Part shown: positions 25,289 through 33,470 of the stretch, in pieces | Layout of the letters: each line of letters begins with the position of its first letter | How positions within the stretch are numbered: the first letter of the stretch is position 1 | Assembly: GCA_002773855.1 (NCBI GenBank) | Contig: PEZY01000012.1 | Coordinates: forward strand, 62,001-126,000 | From: Candidatus Buchananbacteria bacterium CG10_big_fil_rev_8_21_14_0_10_33_19 | Lineage (GTDB): Bacteria; Patescibacteria; ABY1; 2-01-FULL-39-33 | Reading direction: 5' to 3' | Length of the DNA stretch: 64,000 bases | Program-made: the position numbers and the translations under genes | The notes under the pieces: generated by a model | What the model saw: only the letters and a program-made list of their open reading frames with translations | The model's database searches: none | What the model was told of the DNA's origin: nothing

Positions 25289-25543
25289 ATGGATAATGAA
25301 AAGAAGACAATTAAAAGAAAGCTTAAGGGCGAGGTAGTTTCTAATAAAATGGAAAAGACTGTCGTGGTTAAGGTTGATCGATTTAAGCTTCATCCAACAT
25401 ATCAAAAAAGATATAGAGTTAGTAAAAAGTATAAAGCTCATGATCCTAAAAATCAATGTAAAGTTGGTGATACAGTAGAAATTATTGAATCAAAGCCAAT
25501 CAGCAAGGATAAAAGATGGAAAGTGGTTTATCAGAATAATTAA
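25289..25543 (+). CDS. rpsQ: 30S ribosomal protein S17
   Basis: An 84-residue OB-fold protein binding 16S rRNA. The conserved GEVVSNKMEKTVVVKVDRFKLHP and YKAHDPKNQCKVGDTVEI segments are present, and the length is typical. A heptamer-type hairpin lies between it and rplN. Confidence 0.97.
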   Translation: MDNEKKTIKRKLKGEVVSNKMEKTVVVKVDRFKLHPTYQKRYRVSKKYKAHDPKNQCKVGDTVEIIESKPISKDKRWKVVYQNN

Positions 25544-25552
25544 ATAATCTAA

Positions 25553-25624
25553 GTTTGGTAGTAAGTAGGGTACAGAATATTTCTAAGGTTGAATTAAGCT
25601 GTAATCTGCCTACTACAAACTAAT
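25553..25624 (+). repeat. heptamer-phased hairpin between rpsQ and rplN
   Basis: The left arm has GTAGTAA and GTAGGGT (from about 25559). The right arm has CTACTACAAACTAATA. The arms are imperfectly complementary (TTTGGTAGTA with TACTACAAA). Confidence 0.6.
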
Positions 25625-25633
25625 ATAAAATAT

Positions 25634-26005
25634 ATGGTTCAATCAGAATCAATGCTAAAATCAGCAGACAACACCGGTGCCAAGAAATTAAAGGTTATCA
25701 CTGTTTTAGGTGGCTACAAAAAAAGATATGCTAGCCTAGGTGATGTAGTAACTGCAACTGTTAAAGAGGCAGCACCTCACAGTATGGTTAAAAAGAGTGA
25801 TGTTGTGCATGCTGTTATAGTTAGAACTAAAAAAGAAGTTAGAAGACCTGATGGTTCTTATATTAGATTTGATGATAACGCGGTAGTGATTATTGATATG
25901 AAGAATAAAGATATGAAAGGGACTCGAGTATTTGGTCCAGTAGCTAGAGAATTAAGAAATTTAGGTTATCAGAAAATTATTAGTTTAGCACCAGAAGTAT
26001 TATAA
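25634..26005 (+). CDS. rplN: 50S ribosomal protein L14
   Basis: A 123-residue protein at the subunit interface, contacting L19 and 16S rRNA. The start MVQSESMLKSADNTGAKKL and the GTRVFGPVARELR segment are canonical. Length equals the bacterial norm, and the gene order to rplX is conserved. Confidence 0.98.
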   Translation: MVQSESMLKSADNTGAKKLKVITVLGGYKKRYASLGDVVTATVKEAAPHSMVKKSDVVHAVIVRTKKEVRRPDGSYIRFDDNAVVIIDMKNKDMKGTRVFGPVARELRNLGYQKIISLAPEVL

Positions 26006-26017
26006 AACAATAAATTT

Positions 26018-26341
26018 ATGAAAATAAAAACAGGCGACAAAGTAAAAATGATGTCCGGTAAGGACAAGGGCAAAATCGGTAAAGTTTTGCAGGTTTTTAT
26101 AAATGAAGATAGAGTTGTAGTGGAAGGTCTTAATTTGATGATTAAACACCAAAAAGCTAAAAAGCAAGGTGAAAAAGGTCAACGAATTCAGTTTCCATCA
26201 CCTGTTAATGCTTCTAATGTAGCTTTAATTTGTCCTAAGTGTGGTAAAGATACTAGAATCGGATCAGAGAGAATTGTATCTGCCGATAAATCTAAGACTA
26301 TTAAGAATAGAGTTTGTAAAAAGTGTAAAGAAGTTATATAA
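26018..26341 (+). CDS. rplX: 50S ribosomal protein L24
   Basis: A 107-residue assembly-initiator protein. It has the KOW motif (GDKVKMMSGKDKGKIGKV, about 6-23) and a C-terminal part with a CPKCG and CKKC pair (about 73-104), suggesting bound zinc. It precedes rplE by 7 bp. Confidence 0.97.
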   Translation: MKIKTGDKVKMMSGKDKGKIGKVLQVFINEDRVVVEGLNLMIKHQKAKKQGEKGQRIQFPSPVNASNVALICPKCGKDTRIGSERIVSADKSKTIKNRVCKKCKEVI

Positions 26342-26348
26342 AATATTT

Positions 26349-26894
26349 ATGAAATCAATATTATATCAAAAATATCAAACTGAATCAGTACCTGCTCTAA
26401 AGGAAAAGTTTGGTTATAAAAATATTAATGCCGTACCTAAAATTGAAAAGGTAAGTGTTAATATTGGTATAAACGCTAGAAATACTGAAAGTAACTATGT
26501 TGACAATGTTGAAAGTATTGTTACTAGAATTACCGGCCAAAAGCCAGTTAAAACCAAAGCTAAGAAAGCGATTTCAGCTTTTAAAATTAGAGAAGGCATG
26601 GTGGTTGGTGTTAAGGCTACCTTAAGAGGCCAGATGATGTATGATTTTTTAGATAAATTAGTGTTAGTAGCTGTGCCTAGAATCAGAGATTTTAGAGGTT
26701 TGGATATTAAGAATATTGATAATACAGGTAATTTAACCTTGGGTTTGAAAGAATATAATGTTTTTCCAGAAATCTTGCCTGATGAGGTTGAAAGAAATTA
26801 CGGTTTGGAAATTTCTATAACCACTTCTGCTAAGAATTACGAAGAAGGTTTAGAATTATTTAAAACATTGGGATTCCCATTTAAGAAACAATAG
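26349..26894 (+). CDS. rplE: 50S ribosomal protein L5
   Basis: A 181-residue protein of the central protuberance that binds 5S rRNA and P-site tRNA. The start MKSILYQKYQTES is chosen because an upstream in-frame start at 26241 would overlap most of the end of rplX. Conserved segments include PKIEKVSVNIGI, GQKPVKTKAKKAISAFKIREG and the RDFRGLDIKNIDNTGN stretch. Confidence 0.97.
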   Translation: MKSILYQKYQTESVPALKEKFGYKNINAVPKIEKVSVNIGINARNTESNYVDNVESIVTRITGQKPVKTKAKKAISAFKIREGMVVGVKATLRGQMMYDFLDKLVLVAVPRIRDFRGLDIKNIDNTGNLTLGLKEYNVFPEILPDEVERNYGLEISITTSAKNYEEGLELFKTLGFPFKKQ

Positions 26895-26904
26895 ATTTAC
26901 AGAT

Positions 26905-27090
26905 ATGGCAACTAAAGCACAAATCGCAAGATCAAATAAAACACCAAAAGAGTCAACTCGATCAGTTAATCGTTGTTGGCGTTGTGGTAGAAGACATGGT
27001 TATATGAGAAAATTCAACTTATGTAGAATTTGCTTTAGAGAATTGGCTACCAATGGTCAGATTCCGGGGATTACTAAATCATCTTGGTAA
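26905..27090 (+). CDS. rpsN: 30S ribosomal protein S14, type Z (zinc-binding)
   Basis: A 61-residue short-form S14. Two CxxC pairs (CWRCG and CRICF, about residues 24-43) form a zinc knuckle, and RWCG-like basic residues surround them. The short zinc form is standard in many bacteria; no long-form copy is seen in this window. Order rplE-rpsN-rpsH is conserved. Confidence 0.97.
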   Translation: MATKAQIARSNKTPKESTRSVNRCWRCGRRHGYMRKFNLCRICFRELATNGQIPGITKSSW

Positions 27091-27127
27091 TTAATTATAA
27101 GATAAAAATAATTTTTAATATTGAAAT

Positions 27128-27529
27128 ATGACAGATCCAATTGCTGACATGCTAACTAGAATCAGAAATGCCTCTGCTGTGAAAAAAAAGCAGGTATATA
27201 TTCCATTTTCCAAAATAAAATTGGAAATTCTTAAGATTTTAAAATCTGAAGGATTTATTTCTGGTTTCGAAGAAATTAAGCCAGGATCAGCCGATTTAAA
27301 ATTTGGTGGAATTAATGTTGATTTAAAGTATATTGACGGTAAGTCTGCTATTGAAAATATTCAAAAAGTTTCTAAACCAGGCAGAAGAATTTATGCTACT
27401 AGTGAAAATTTACCAAATGTTTTAAATAATATTGGTATCGCTATTGTATCAACATCTGCTGGCGTGATGACCAACAAAAAAGCTAGAAAGCTAAAGTTGG
27501 GTGGAGAAATAATTTGCGAAATTTACTAA
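27128..27529 (+). CDS. rpsH: 30S ribosomal protein S8
   Basis: A 133-residue 16S rRNA-binding protein. It begins MTDPIADMLTRIRNA and carries the C-terminal STSAGVMTNKKARKLKLGGEIICEIY signature in two parts, with a Ser-Thr pair at the rRNA-binding site. Length matches the family. rplF follows after 4 bp. Confidence 0.97.
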   Translation: MTDPIADMLTRIRNASAVKKKQVYIPFSKIKLEILKILKSEGFISGFEEIKPGSADLKFGGINVDLKYIDGKSAIENIQKVSKPGRRIYATSENLPNVLNNIGIAIVSTSAGVMTNKKARKLKLGGEIICEIY

Positions 27530-27533
27530 TACT

Positions 27534-28076
27534 ATGAGCAGAATCGGAAAAAAACAAATTGAAATCCCAAACGGCGTTGAAGTTAAAGTTGAAAACGGAG
27601 TTATTTCTGTTAAGGGTCCAAAAGGATTATTAAATCAAGAATTACATCCAGTAGTTTCTTTAGAAATTAACGGTAATGTTGCTAATGTAAAAGTTCAAGA
27701 TGAAAATAATAAATCACAGAGATCACTTTGGGGATTATTTGCTAGCTTGGTTATTAATATGATTACTGGCGTAACTGAAGGTTTTTCTAAGAAGTTAGAG
27801 ATTAATGGTGTTGGTTTTAAAGCTAATGCTACCGGCAAGAAATTGATTTTGAATGTTGGTTTTTCTCATCCAGTAGAATATGATGCTCCAGAAGGTATTG
27901 AAATAAAAACTGAAGGTAATGCAATTACTATCTCTGGTATTGATAAACAAGCTGTTGGTGAAGTAGCTGCCCAGATTAGAAAAATAAAAAAACCAGAACC
28001 TTATAAAGGTAAGGGTATTAAATATGCTGATGAGGTTATTAGAAAGAAAGCTGGAAAAGCGGCTGGTAAAGAATAA
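27534..28076 (+). CDS. rplF: 50S ribosomal protein L6
   Basis: A 180-residue two-domain protein near the GTPase-associated centre. It starts MSRIGKKQIEIPNGVEV and ends with the RNA-binding motif region (KKPEPYKGKGIKYADE). Normal length and position between rpsH and rplR. Confidence 0.98.
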   Translation: MSRIGKKQIEIPNGVEVKVENGVISVKGPKGLLNQELHPVVSLEINGNVANVKVQDENNKSQRSLWGLFASLVINMITGVTEGFSKKLEINGVGFKANATGKKLILNVGFSHPVEYDAPEGIEIKTEGNAITISGIDKQAVGEVAAQIRKIKKPEPYKGKGIKYADEVIRKKAGKAAGKE

Positions 28077-28100
28077 ATTAATTGAAGTTTAAGTATAAAT

Positions 28101-28457
28101 ATGAAAAAGTCACAGAAAATAAAAAATGAGGCTAGAGCAAGAAGACAAAGAAGAGTCCGGGCTAAAGTGTCTGGTACTGCTACTTGTCCAAGGCTTTCAA
28201 TTTATCGAAGTTTAAACCATGTTTACGCTCAGCTTATTGATGATCAAAACGGCAAAACTATTGTTAGTGCTAGAGATTCAGAAGTTAAAGATGTCAAAAC
28301 TAAGATGGAAAAGGCTACTGCTGTAGGTAAATTAATTGCTGAAAAGGCAGCTACTAAGAAAATTGAAAAAGCTGTTTTTGATAGAGGCATGTTTAAGTAT
28401 CATGGCCGCGTAAAGGCTGTGGCTGACGGTGCTAGAGAAGCCGGATTAACAATATAA
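28101..28457 (+). CDS. rplR: 50S ribosomal protein L18
   Basis: A 118-residue 5S rRNA-binding protein. Conserved parts are RLSIYRSLNHVYAQLIDD, the VGKLIAEKA segment and FDRGMFKYHGRVKAVADGAREAGL at the C-terminus. Length is typical. A heptamer-type hairpin separates it from rpsE. Confidence 0.97.
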   Translation: MKKSQKIKNEARARRQRRVRAKVSGTATCPRLSIYRSLNHVYAQLIDDQNGKTIVSARDSEVKDVKTKMEKATAVGKLIAEKAATKKIEKAVFDRGMFKYHGRVKAVADGAREAGLTI

Positions 28458-28465
28458 ATAATTTA

Positions 28466-28544
28466 AGTAAGTAGGGAGTAGTAAGTAGTAAGTGTGGATT
28501 ATAAAAATAATTCTACAATCTACCACCTACTGCCTACCACCTAA
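28466..28544 (+). repeat. heptamer-phased hairpin between rplR and rpsE
   Basis: The left arm reads GTAGGGA, GTAGTAA, GTAGTAA (28471-28491). The right arm reads CTACAAT, CTACCAC, CTACTGC, CTACCAC (28513-28540). The two arms are imperfectly complementary, and the 7-bp phase is clear on both. Confidence 0.75.
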
Positions 28545-28551
28545 TAATAAT

Positions 28552-29142
28552 ATGGCAGAAAAAGATACCAACAAAAAAAGAATAAGACCAAAGAAAGAGC
28601 AACCTGAATTTGATCAGCAGATTGTTGATTTAGCTCGTGTTACTAGAGTTATGGCCGGCGGAAAAAGAATGCGTTTTAGAGCTTGTGTTGTAATTGGTGA
28701 TAAAAAGGGCAGAGTTGGTGTTGGTCTAGCCAAAGGTAAAGATGTGTCACTAGCTGTATCAAAAGCTGTTGCTAAAGCTGAAAAGAATTTAGTTAAAGTT
28801 AATATTGTTGACGGCACTATTCCCCACGAAATTTACATTAAATTGGGTGCGGCCAAGATATTACTTAAGCCAGCGCCAGAAGGTACTGGTATTATTTCTG
28901 GTGGTGCAGTTCGAATTGTTTTAGAATTGGCTGGCATCAAGAACGTAGTTTCTAAGATTATGGGTACTAATAACAAGGTTAATAATGTTGATGCTACTAT
29001 TAAAGCTTTGACTATGCTAAGAAAAGTTGATAGAAAGGCTAAAAAAGATAATGCTAAGGAAGTTATCAAACCAGAAGTTGTAAAAGCTGAAGAAACTAAA
29101 GCAGATAAAAAAGATATTAGTCAAAAAGAAAATAAAAAATAA
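28552..29142 (+). CDS. rpsE: 30S ribosomal protein S5
   Basis: A 196-residue protein involved in decoding fidelity. The start MAEKDTNKKRIRPK is chosen; an upstream start at 28492 would translate through the intergenic hairpin. The conserved VTRVMAGGKRMRFRACVVIGD and the GTGIISGGAVRIVLELAG segments are present. A Lys/Glu-rich tail (about 165-196) goes beyond the usual end. No rpmD follows. Confidence 0.97.
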   Translation: MAEKDTNKKRIRPKKEQPEFDQQIVDLARVTRVMAGGKRMRFRACVVIGDKKGRVGVGLAKGKDVSLAVSKAVAKAEKNLVKVNIVDGTIPHEIYIKLGAAKILLKPAPEGTGIISGGAVRIVLELAGIKNVVSKIMGTNNKVNNVDATIKALTMLRKVDRKAKKDNAKEVIKPEVVKAEETKADKKDISQKENKK

Positions 29143-29206
29143 TTAGTTAGATAGTAGTGAGTAGGAATTTAAAAAAAATTCTACAACCTACAACCTACAA
29201 CCTAAT
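29143..29206 (+). repeat. heptamer-phased hairpin between rpsE and rplO
   Basis: The right arm contains three exact tandem CTACAAC heptamers (29181-29201). The left arm (29143-29170) has TAGTTAGATAGTAGTGAGTA and ends in GGAATTT, which pairs with AAATTC. It occupies the position where rpmD (L30) lies in most bacteria. Confidence 0.75.
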
Positions 29207-29212
29207 AATAAT

Positions 29213-29656
29213 ATGAATTTAACTTTATCAAATTTAAAACCAGCTAAAGGTTCTACTAAAAGAAGAAAGAGAGTTGGTCGTGGTGGTAAACGTGGTACCT
29301 ACTCAGGTAAGGGTTTGAAAGGCCAAAAAGCTCGAAGCGGTGTTTCTGGTTTAAAAGCCTTGGGTTTCAAGCAAACTTTACAGAGAACTCCAAAATTGCG
29401 TGGCTTTAAAAGCTTGAAAGCTAAAATGGCCATTGTTAATTTATCTGATTTAGATAAGCTATTTAAAGATGGCGATAAAATTGCCCCAAAAGATCTAATT
29501 AAAGCCGGTTTAATTGAATCAGCTAAGAGTGGTGTAAAAGTTTTAGGCTTTGGTCAATTATCTAAAAAACTAGAGGTGACTGTTAATGCTTTCTCAAACT
29601 CAGCCAAAGAAGCCATCGAAAAAGCTGGTGGTAAAGCAGAAATTATTGTAAAATAG
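29213..29656 (+). CDS. rplO: 50S ribosomal protein L15
   Basis: A 147-residue assembly protein. The glycine-rich N-terminus (KRVGRGGKRGTYSGKGLKGQKAR) and the GFKSLKAK and VKVLGFGQLSKKLEV segments are canonical. It follows rpsE directly, since the L30 gene is missing, and precedes secY. Confidence 0.97.
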   Translation: MNLTLSNLKPAKGSTKRRKRVGRGGKRGTYSGKGLKGQKARSGVSGLKALGFKQTLQRTPKLRGFKSLKAKMAIVNLSDLDKLFKDGDKIAPKDLIKAGLIESAKSGVKVLGFGQLSKKLEVTVNAFSNSAKEAIEKAGGKAEIIVK

Positions 29657-29668
29657 ATTTTGCTCTCA

Positions 29669-29705
29669 GATTTAAAAAATAAATTTGATTTAAGTTTTAA
29701 ATCTG
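29669..29705 (+). repeat. inverted repeat between rplO and secY
   Basis: CAGATTTAAAA near 29669-29679 is exactly complementary to TTTTAAATCTG near 29695-29705. Longer flanks are partly complementary. There is no heptamer phase and no T-run. Confidence 0.55.
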
Positions 29706-29734
29706 CCTTATCTATAAACTAAACTATCTAAAAT

Positions 29735-31009
29735 ATGTGGAAAAAAATCATCCAAATTTGGAAGATTCGTGACCTGAGAAACAGCATTCTGTTTGTTATG
29801 GGAATGTTAATTATTTTTAGAATAGCTGCTCATATTCCTATTCCTGGAGTTGATAGTGTGGCTCTTAAAAGTCTTTTTGATAGCAATCAATTGCTTGGAT
29901 TAATGAATGTATTTTCCGGTGGTAGTATGGAAAATTTTTCTATAGTATTATTGGGCATTGCTCCATATATTACTGCCTCTATTATTTTTCAGTTACTGAC
30001 TATGGTAGTGCCTAAGTTAGAAGAACTTTCTAAAGAGGGTGAATATGGTCGACAAAAAATTAATCAGTGGACTAGATGGCTAACAGTGCCACTAGCTTTT
30101 TTTCAATCATTTGCGACCATTAGTTTACTGCGACAATCAGCGGTTAACGTTTTGCCAAATTATAGTTCTTGGGAAGTATTTACCGCTATGATAACAATTA
30201 CTGCTGGTACTGTGTTTTTGATGTGGATTGGTGAACTTATATCTGAAAAGCATATTGGTAATGGTATTTCACTATTGATTTTTGCTGGTATCGTATCTGG
30301 TTTACCAGGTAGCGTTGGCAGTACTTTGTACACTTATGATCAGGCTCAAATTATTAATATGGTTATTTTTGCTTTGATTTCTCTAGTGACTATTGTTGGG
30401 GTGGTTATTATTACTGAAGGTCAAAGAAATATTCCAGTTTCTTATGCTCGAAAAGTAAGAGGTAATAAAGTATATGGTGGAGTGGATACTCATTTGCCAC
30501 TTCGAGTAAATCAAGCTGGGGTGATTCCAATTATTTTTGCAATTGCGATAATTATGTTCCCGCCACTGATCGCTCAATTATTTATTCGAGTGAAAACAGT
30601 TTGGATTGCCAATGCCGCTGAATGGGTAATTCAAATTTTCCAAAATCAATTGTTCTACGGCATCTCTTATTTTGTGATGGTTGTAGCCTTTACTTATTTT
30701 TATACCGCGGTTATTTTCCACCCAGATCAAATTGCCGAAAATTTACAAAAACAAGGTGGCTTTGTACCGGGTATTAGACCAGGTAAAAATACGGCGGCTT
30801 ATTTACAAAAAATCGTGACGCGTATTGTGTTTACTGGCGCTTTATTTTTAGGTATTATTGCAGTTTTACCATTGATTACAGCGCAGATTACTAATACTCA
30901 ATCATTAGTCGTGGGTGGTACTAGTCTACTGATTGTAGTATCTGTAGTGATTGAAATGTTTGGTCAAATTAATTCTCAGTTATCAATGAGAGATTACGAA
31001 GAAATATAA
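29735..31009 (+). CDS. secY: protein translocase subunit SecY
   Basis: A 424-residue ten-helix membrane channel for the Sec pathway. The N-terminal IPIPGVD motif, the plug region with MNVFSGGSMENFSI, the cytoplasmic loops GQRNIPVSYARKV and the GIRPGKNTAAYLQKI segment are all recognisable. It closes the ribosomal block; a terminator follows. The usual downstream genes infA, rpmJ, rpsM, rpsK, rpsD, rpoA and rplQ are not next to it. Confidence 0.97.
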   Translation: MWKKIIQIWKIRDLRNSILFVMGMLIIFRIAAHIPIPGVDSVALKSLFDSNQLLGLMNVFSGGSMENFSIVLLGIAPYITASIIFQLLTMVVPKLEELSKEGEYGRQKINQWTRWLTVPLAFFQSFATISLLRQSAVNVLPNYSSWEVFTAMITITAGTVFLMWIGELISEKHIGNGISLLIFAGIVSGLPGSVGSTLYTYDQAQIINMVIFALISLVTIVGVVIITEGQRNIPVSYARKVRGNKVYGGVDTHLPLRVNQAGVIPIIFAIAIIMFPPLIAQLFIRVKTVWIANAAEWVIQIFQNQLFYGISYFVMVVAFTYFYTAVIFHPDQIAENLQKQGGFVPGIRPGKNTAAYLQKIVTRIVFTGALFLGIIAVLPLITAQITNTQSLVVGGTSLLIVVSVVIEMFGQINSQLSMRDYEEI

Positions 31010-31038
31010 AATTAAGATAAGAGCATTATAACTATTTT

Positions 31039-31063
31039 AAAAACACGGTTCTTCCGTGTTTTT
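31039..31063 (+). terminator. intrinsic terminator after secY
   Basis: AAACACGG (31041-31048) pairs with CCGTGTTT (31054-31061) around TTCTT, with A before and T after. Confidence 0.85.
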
Positions 31064-31080
31064 AATTTTTGTGGTATAAT
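31052..31080 (+). promoter_or_regulatory. promoter for the secreted paralog pair
   Basis: TTCCGT (31052-31057), a 17-bp spacer, TATAAT (31075-31080) preceded by TGG (extended -10). It overlaps the secY terminator. Confidence 0.6.
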
Positions 31081-31112
31081 AAAGTTATCAATTACTAATC
31101 ATAAAATAATTT

Positions 31113-32117
31113 ATGAAGAAAAAATTATTTATTTACTCTCTAGTATCTTTTGGAGCAATTATTGCTTCTTTAGCGCTAATTTCTCAATCTGCTTTAGCTG
31201 TTTATACTCCAGCCGAAGGAGATTTAGTTAAACTATCAAATGATTCCGCTATCTATTATGTAAACGGTAGTGGTCAAAGAAGGCTTTTTGTTAATGCTCC
31301 AACATTTTGGTCTTGGCATAGCGGTACATGGAGTGATCAAAACATTAAAACAATCACTCAACCTGATTTTGACGGGTTATCTGCAGGGGAAAACATGGCG
31401 ATTAGGCCCGGAACAAATTTAATCAAATTCCAAAACAGCGATATTATGTACGCTGTTACTCCAGGTAATAAATTATGTAAGGCCACGGCTAATTATGGTG
31501 ATAATTGGCGTGATAGATTAGTTACCATACAAAATAGTTTTGAAAGTAACTATCTCAATGATGATACTTGTAGAGTAGATGTTGATACTAAATTACCAAA
31601 TGCTACTATTCTTCAATATAACGGTTCTAACCAAAAGTATTATATTGAAGATGGCGTTAAAAGACTTTTAACTGATAATGGCTTTAATCTTAATAAATTT
31701 CAAGATAAATTTGTGGTTAAAAATGTCCCTCAGTCGATGACCTTCAACAGTGATGTCTCACGACCATTAGATGATAAAGAATTTTGGATTAATGATAATA
31801 TTTTAGATTTAGAAGTAGGCGATTTTTTTTACCAATCATCTGATTCATTTAATACCCAAGCTAATTTTATTGTGGAAATAACTCAGGAAAATGATCTAAG
31901 TCAAAACATTGGGATTGATTTATACATTGATGGTAGTTTAGTAAAGAGTATTGATAGATTAGCTCATAAAGCAGAGCAATATTCGATTATCTGGGATAAC
32001 CCAACTATTGGTGAACATGTTTGTAAGGTTGTAATCGATAGTAAAGATCAAGTAGATGAATCTAACGAAAATAATAATACTAAACAGTCTAATTGCATTG
32101 TTACCAAAGGGCAATAA
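31113..32117 (+). CDS. secreted protein, repeated domain plus CARDB-like end (paralog 1)
   Basis: A 334-residue exported protein. The signal peptide ends in SALA near residue 29. Two copies of a domain with the pattern GDLVKLxxDSAIYYVNGxGxRRLFVN...FW follow (about 35-125 and 150-215); I know similar sequences from many CPR surface proteins, but its function is unknown. The C-terminal 100 residues, ending in VDESNENNNT, resemble a CARDB/Ig-like adhesion domain. Its first 150 residues are about 80 % identical to the next gene by eye, so the pair arose by tandem duplication. Confidence 0.8.
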   Translation: MKKKLFIYSLVSFGAIIASLALISQSALAVYTPAEGDLVKLSNDSAIYYVNGSGQRRLFVNAPTFWSWHSGTWSDQNIKTITQPDFDGLSAGENMAIRPGTNLIKFQNSDIMYAVTPGNKLCKATANYGDNWRDRLVTIQNSFESNYLNDDTCRVDVDTKLPNATILQYNGSNQKYYIEDGVKRLLTDNGFNLNKFQDKFVVKNVPQSMTFNSDVSRPLDDKEFWINDNILDLEVGDFFYQSSDSFNTQANFIVEITQENDLSQNIGIDLYIDGSLVKSIDRLAHKAEQYSIIWDNPTIGEHVCKVVIDSKDQVDESNENNNTKQSNCIVTKGQ

Positions 32118-32139
32118 TAAAGATATAAGACTATAATTT

Positions 32140-33390
32140 ATGAAAAAAATATTGGTCATTGTTATATTATCAATCATTACTTCTTTAGTGCTAATTTCTC
32201 AATCTGCTTTAGCTGTTTATGCACCAACTGAAGGTGATTTAGTTAAATTGTCATATGATTCAGCTATTTATTATGTAAATAGTGCTGGCGAAAGACGCTT
32301 GTTTGTGAATGCCCCAACTTTTTGGTCTTGGTATAGTGGTTCTTGGAGTGACCAAAACATTAAAACCATTACCCAGTCCGAATTTGATGGATTGACTGTT
32401 GGTAAAAATATGGCAGTGCGACCAGGTACTAATTTGATTAAATTCCAAAATAGTAATAATTTATACGTCGTAATACCTGGTAATAAATTATGTAAAGCCA
32501 CTACTGGTTATGGGGATAATTGGCGTGATAGACTAGTGACTATTCAAAATAGTTTTGAAAATAATTATACTGTTGATATTAATTGTCATGTTGACGCTGG
32601 TGATAAGCTACCAGATGGTACGGTTTTTAGAATTAGTAGTCCCGGACAGTTATTTTATGTGGAAAATGGTAAGGCTAGAATAATTCAAGACACAATTGGT
32701 GATGATGCTTTTATTAAAAATCGTTTTCAACATAAGTTTGTAGTCAAAAATGTGCCACAGTCAATGTTTGAGATAGATATTCAAAATACGGTAGCAAATA
32801 AAGAATTTTGGATTGATGATATTGACAATAATTCAGATATTTTTTCTGAAGCCTATGGTAGTTTTAGTCTTTATTTACAGTGTTTAAAAAATTATGATAA
32901 AACTTGTTTGAGAGATTTGGCAGCTAAAGCGTCACTAGACGAATTTAATACTGAGTTAGATTCAGTAAATTTTCAACAATTAGCTGATTTTGAATATAGT
33001 GTTTTAAATGTTTATGAAAAATCAATGTTCGTTAATAATTGGTTTGATAATCATCAATTAATAATGAATGCCGATGTTCAGAAAGACATTGCAGATGATC
33101 AGGTTACGTATAAAATGAGAAGTTTAAAATTCATAAAAGAAGATAATAAATGGAAATTAATTGGAGCTAGTGATATCATTATTGGCTGGTTTACTGATAT
33201 AGAAGCTCAAGATAGAATTCGTGATACTGATAAAGACGGTTTGACTGATTTTAATGAAAGATGTGAATCAGGATTTTCAAATTGTATAAAAACAGATCCA
33301 CTGGATAGAGATAGTGATGATGATGGTTGGTGGGACGGTATTGAAAAATCTGTTCAAACTGATCCTAATAATGCTAATAGTAAACCGTAA
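32140..33390 (+). CDS. secreted protein with repeated domain and Ca-binding end (paralog 2)
   Basis: A 416-residue exported protein that starts 22 bp after paralog 1 and shares its signal peptide (SALA) and the repeated GDLVKL/YYVN domain. The C-terminal half differs: a globular, NTF2-like-sized region (about 235-355) is followed by two Asp-rich calcium-binding loops (DTDKDGLTDFNE near 366 and DRDSDDDGWWDGIE near 390), like the protein at 99-1169. The two paralogs may share cell-surface anchoring but bind different partners. Confidence 0.8.
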   Translation: MKKILVIVILSIITSLVLISQSALAVYAPTEGDLVKLSYDSAIYYVNSAGERRLFVNAPTFWSWYSGSWSDQNIKTITQSEFDGLTVGKNMAVRPGTNLIKFQNSNNLYVVIPGNKLCKATTGYGDNWRDRLVTIQNSFENNYTVDINCHVDAGDKLPDGTVFRISSPGQLFYVENGKARIIQDTIGDDAFIKNRFQHKFVVKNVPQSMFEIDIQNTVANKEFWIDDIDNNSDIFSEAYGSFSLYLQCLKNYDKTCLRDLAAKASLDEFNTELDSVNFQQLADFEYSVLNVYEKSMFVNNWFDNHQLIMNADVQKDIADDQVTYKMRSLKFIKEDNKWKLIGASDIIIGWFTDIEAQDRIRDTDKDGLTDFNERCESGFSNCIKTDPLDRDSDDDGWWDGIEKSVQTDPNNANSKP

Positions 33391-33402
33391 CAATCTATTC
33401 AT

Positions 33403-33429
33403 AAAGCTCCAAAATTTGGGGCTTTTTTT
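33403..33429 (+). terminator. intrinsic terminator after the secreted pair
   Basis: AAAGCTCC (33403-33410) pairs with GGGGCTTT (33418-33425) with one G-T pair, followed by a T-run. Confidence 0.8.
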
Positions 33430-33470
33430 ATTCTGCAAAATAGGTTAAAATTAAGCTAAAGCTAGTTATT

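Noticed and set aside
26241..26348. N-terminal extension of L5
   Set aside because: It overlaps the end of rplX in another frame; ATG 26349 fits the family.
28492..28551. N-terminal extension of S5
   Set aside because: It would be translated from the heptamer hairpin; the conserved start is ATG 28552.
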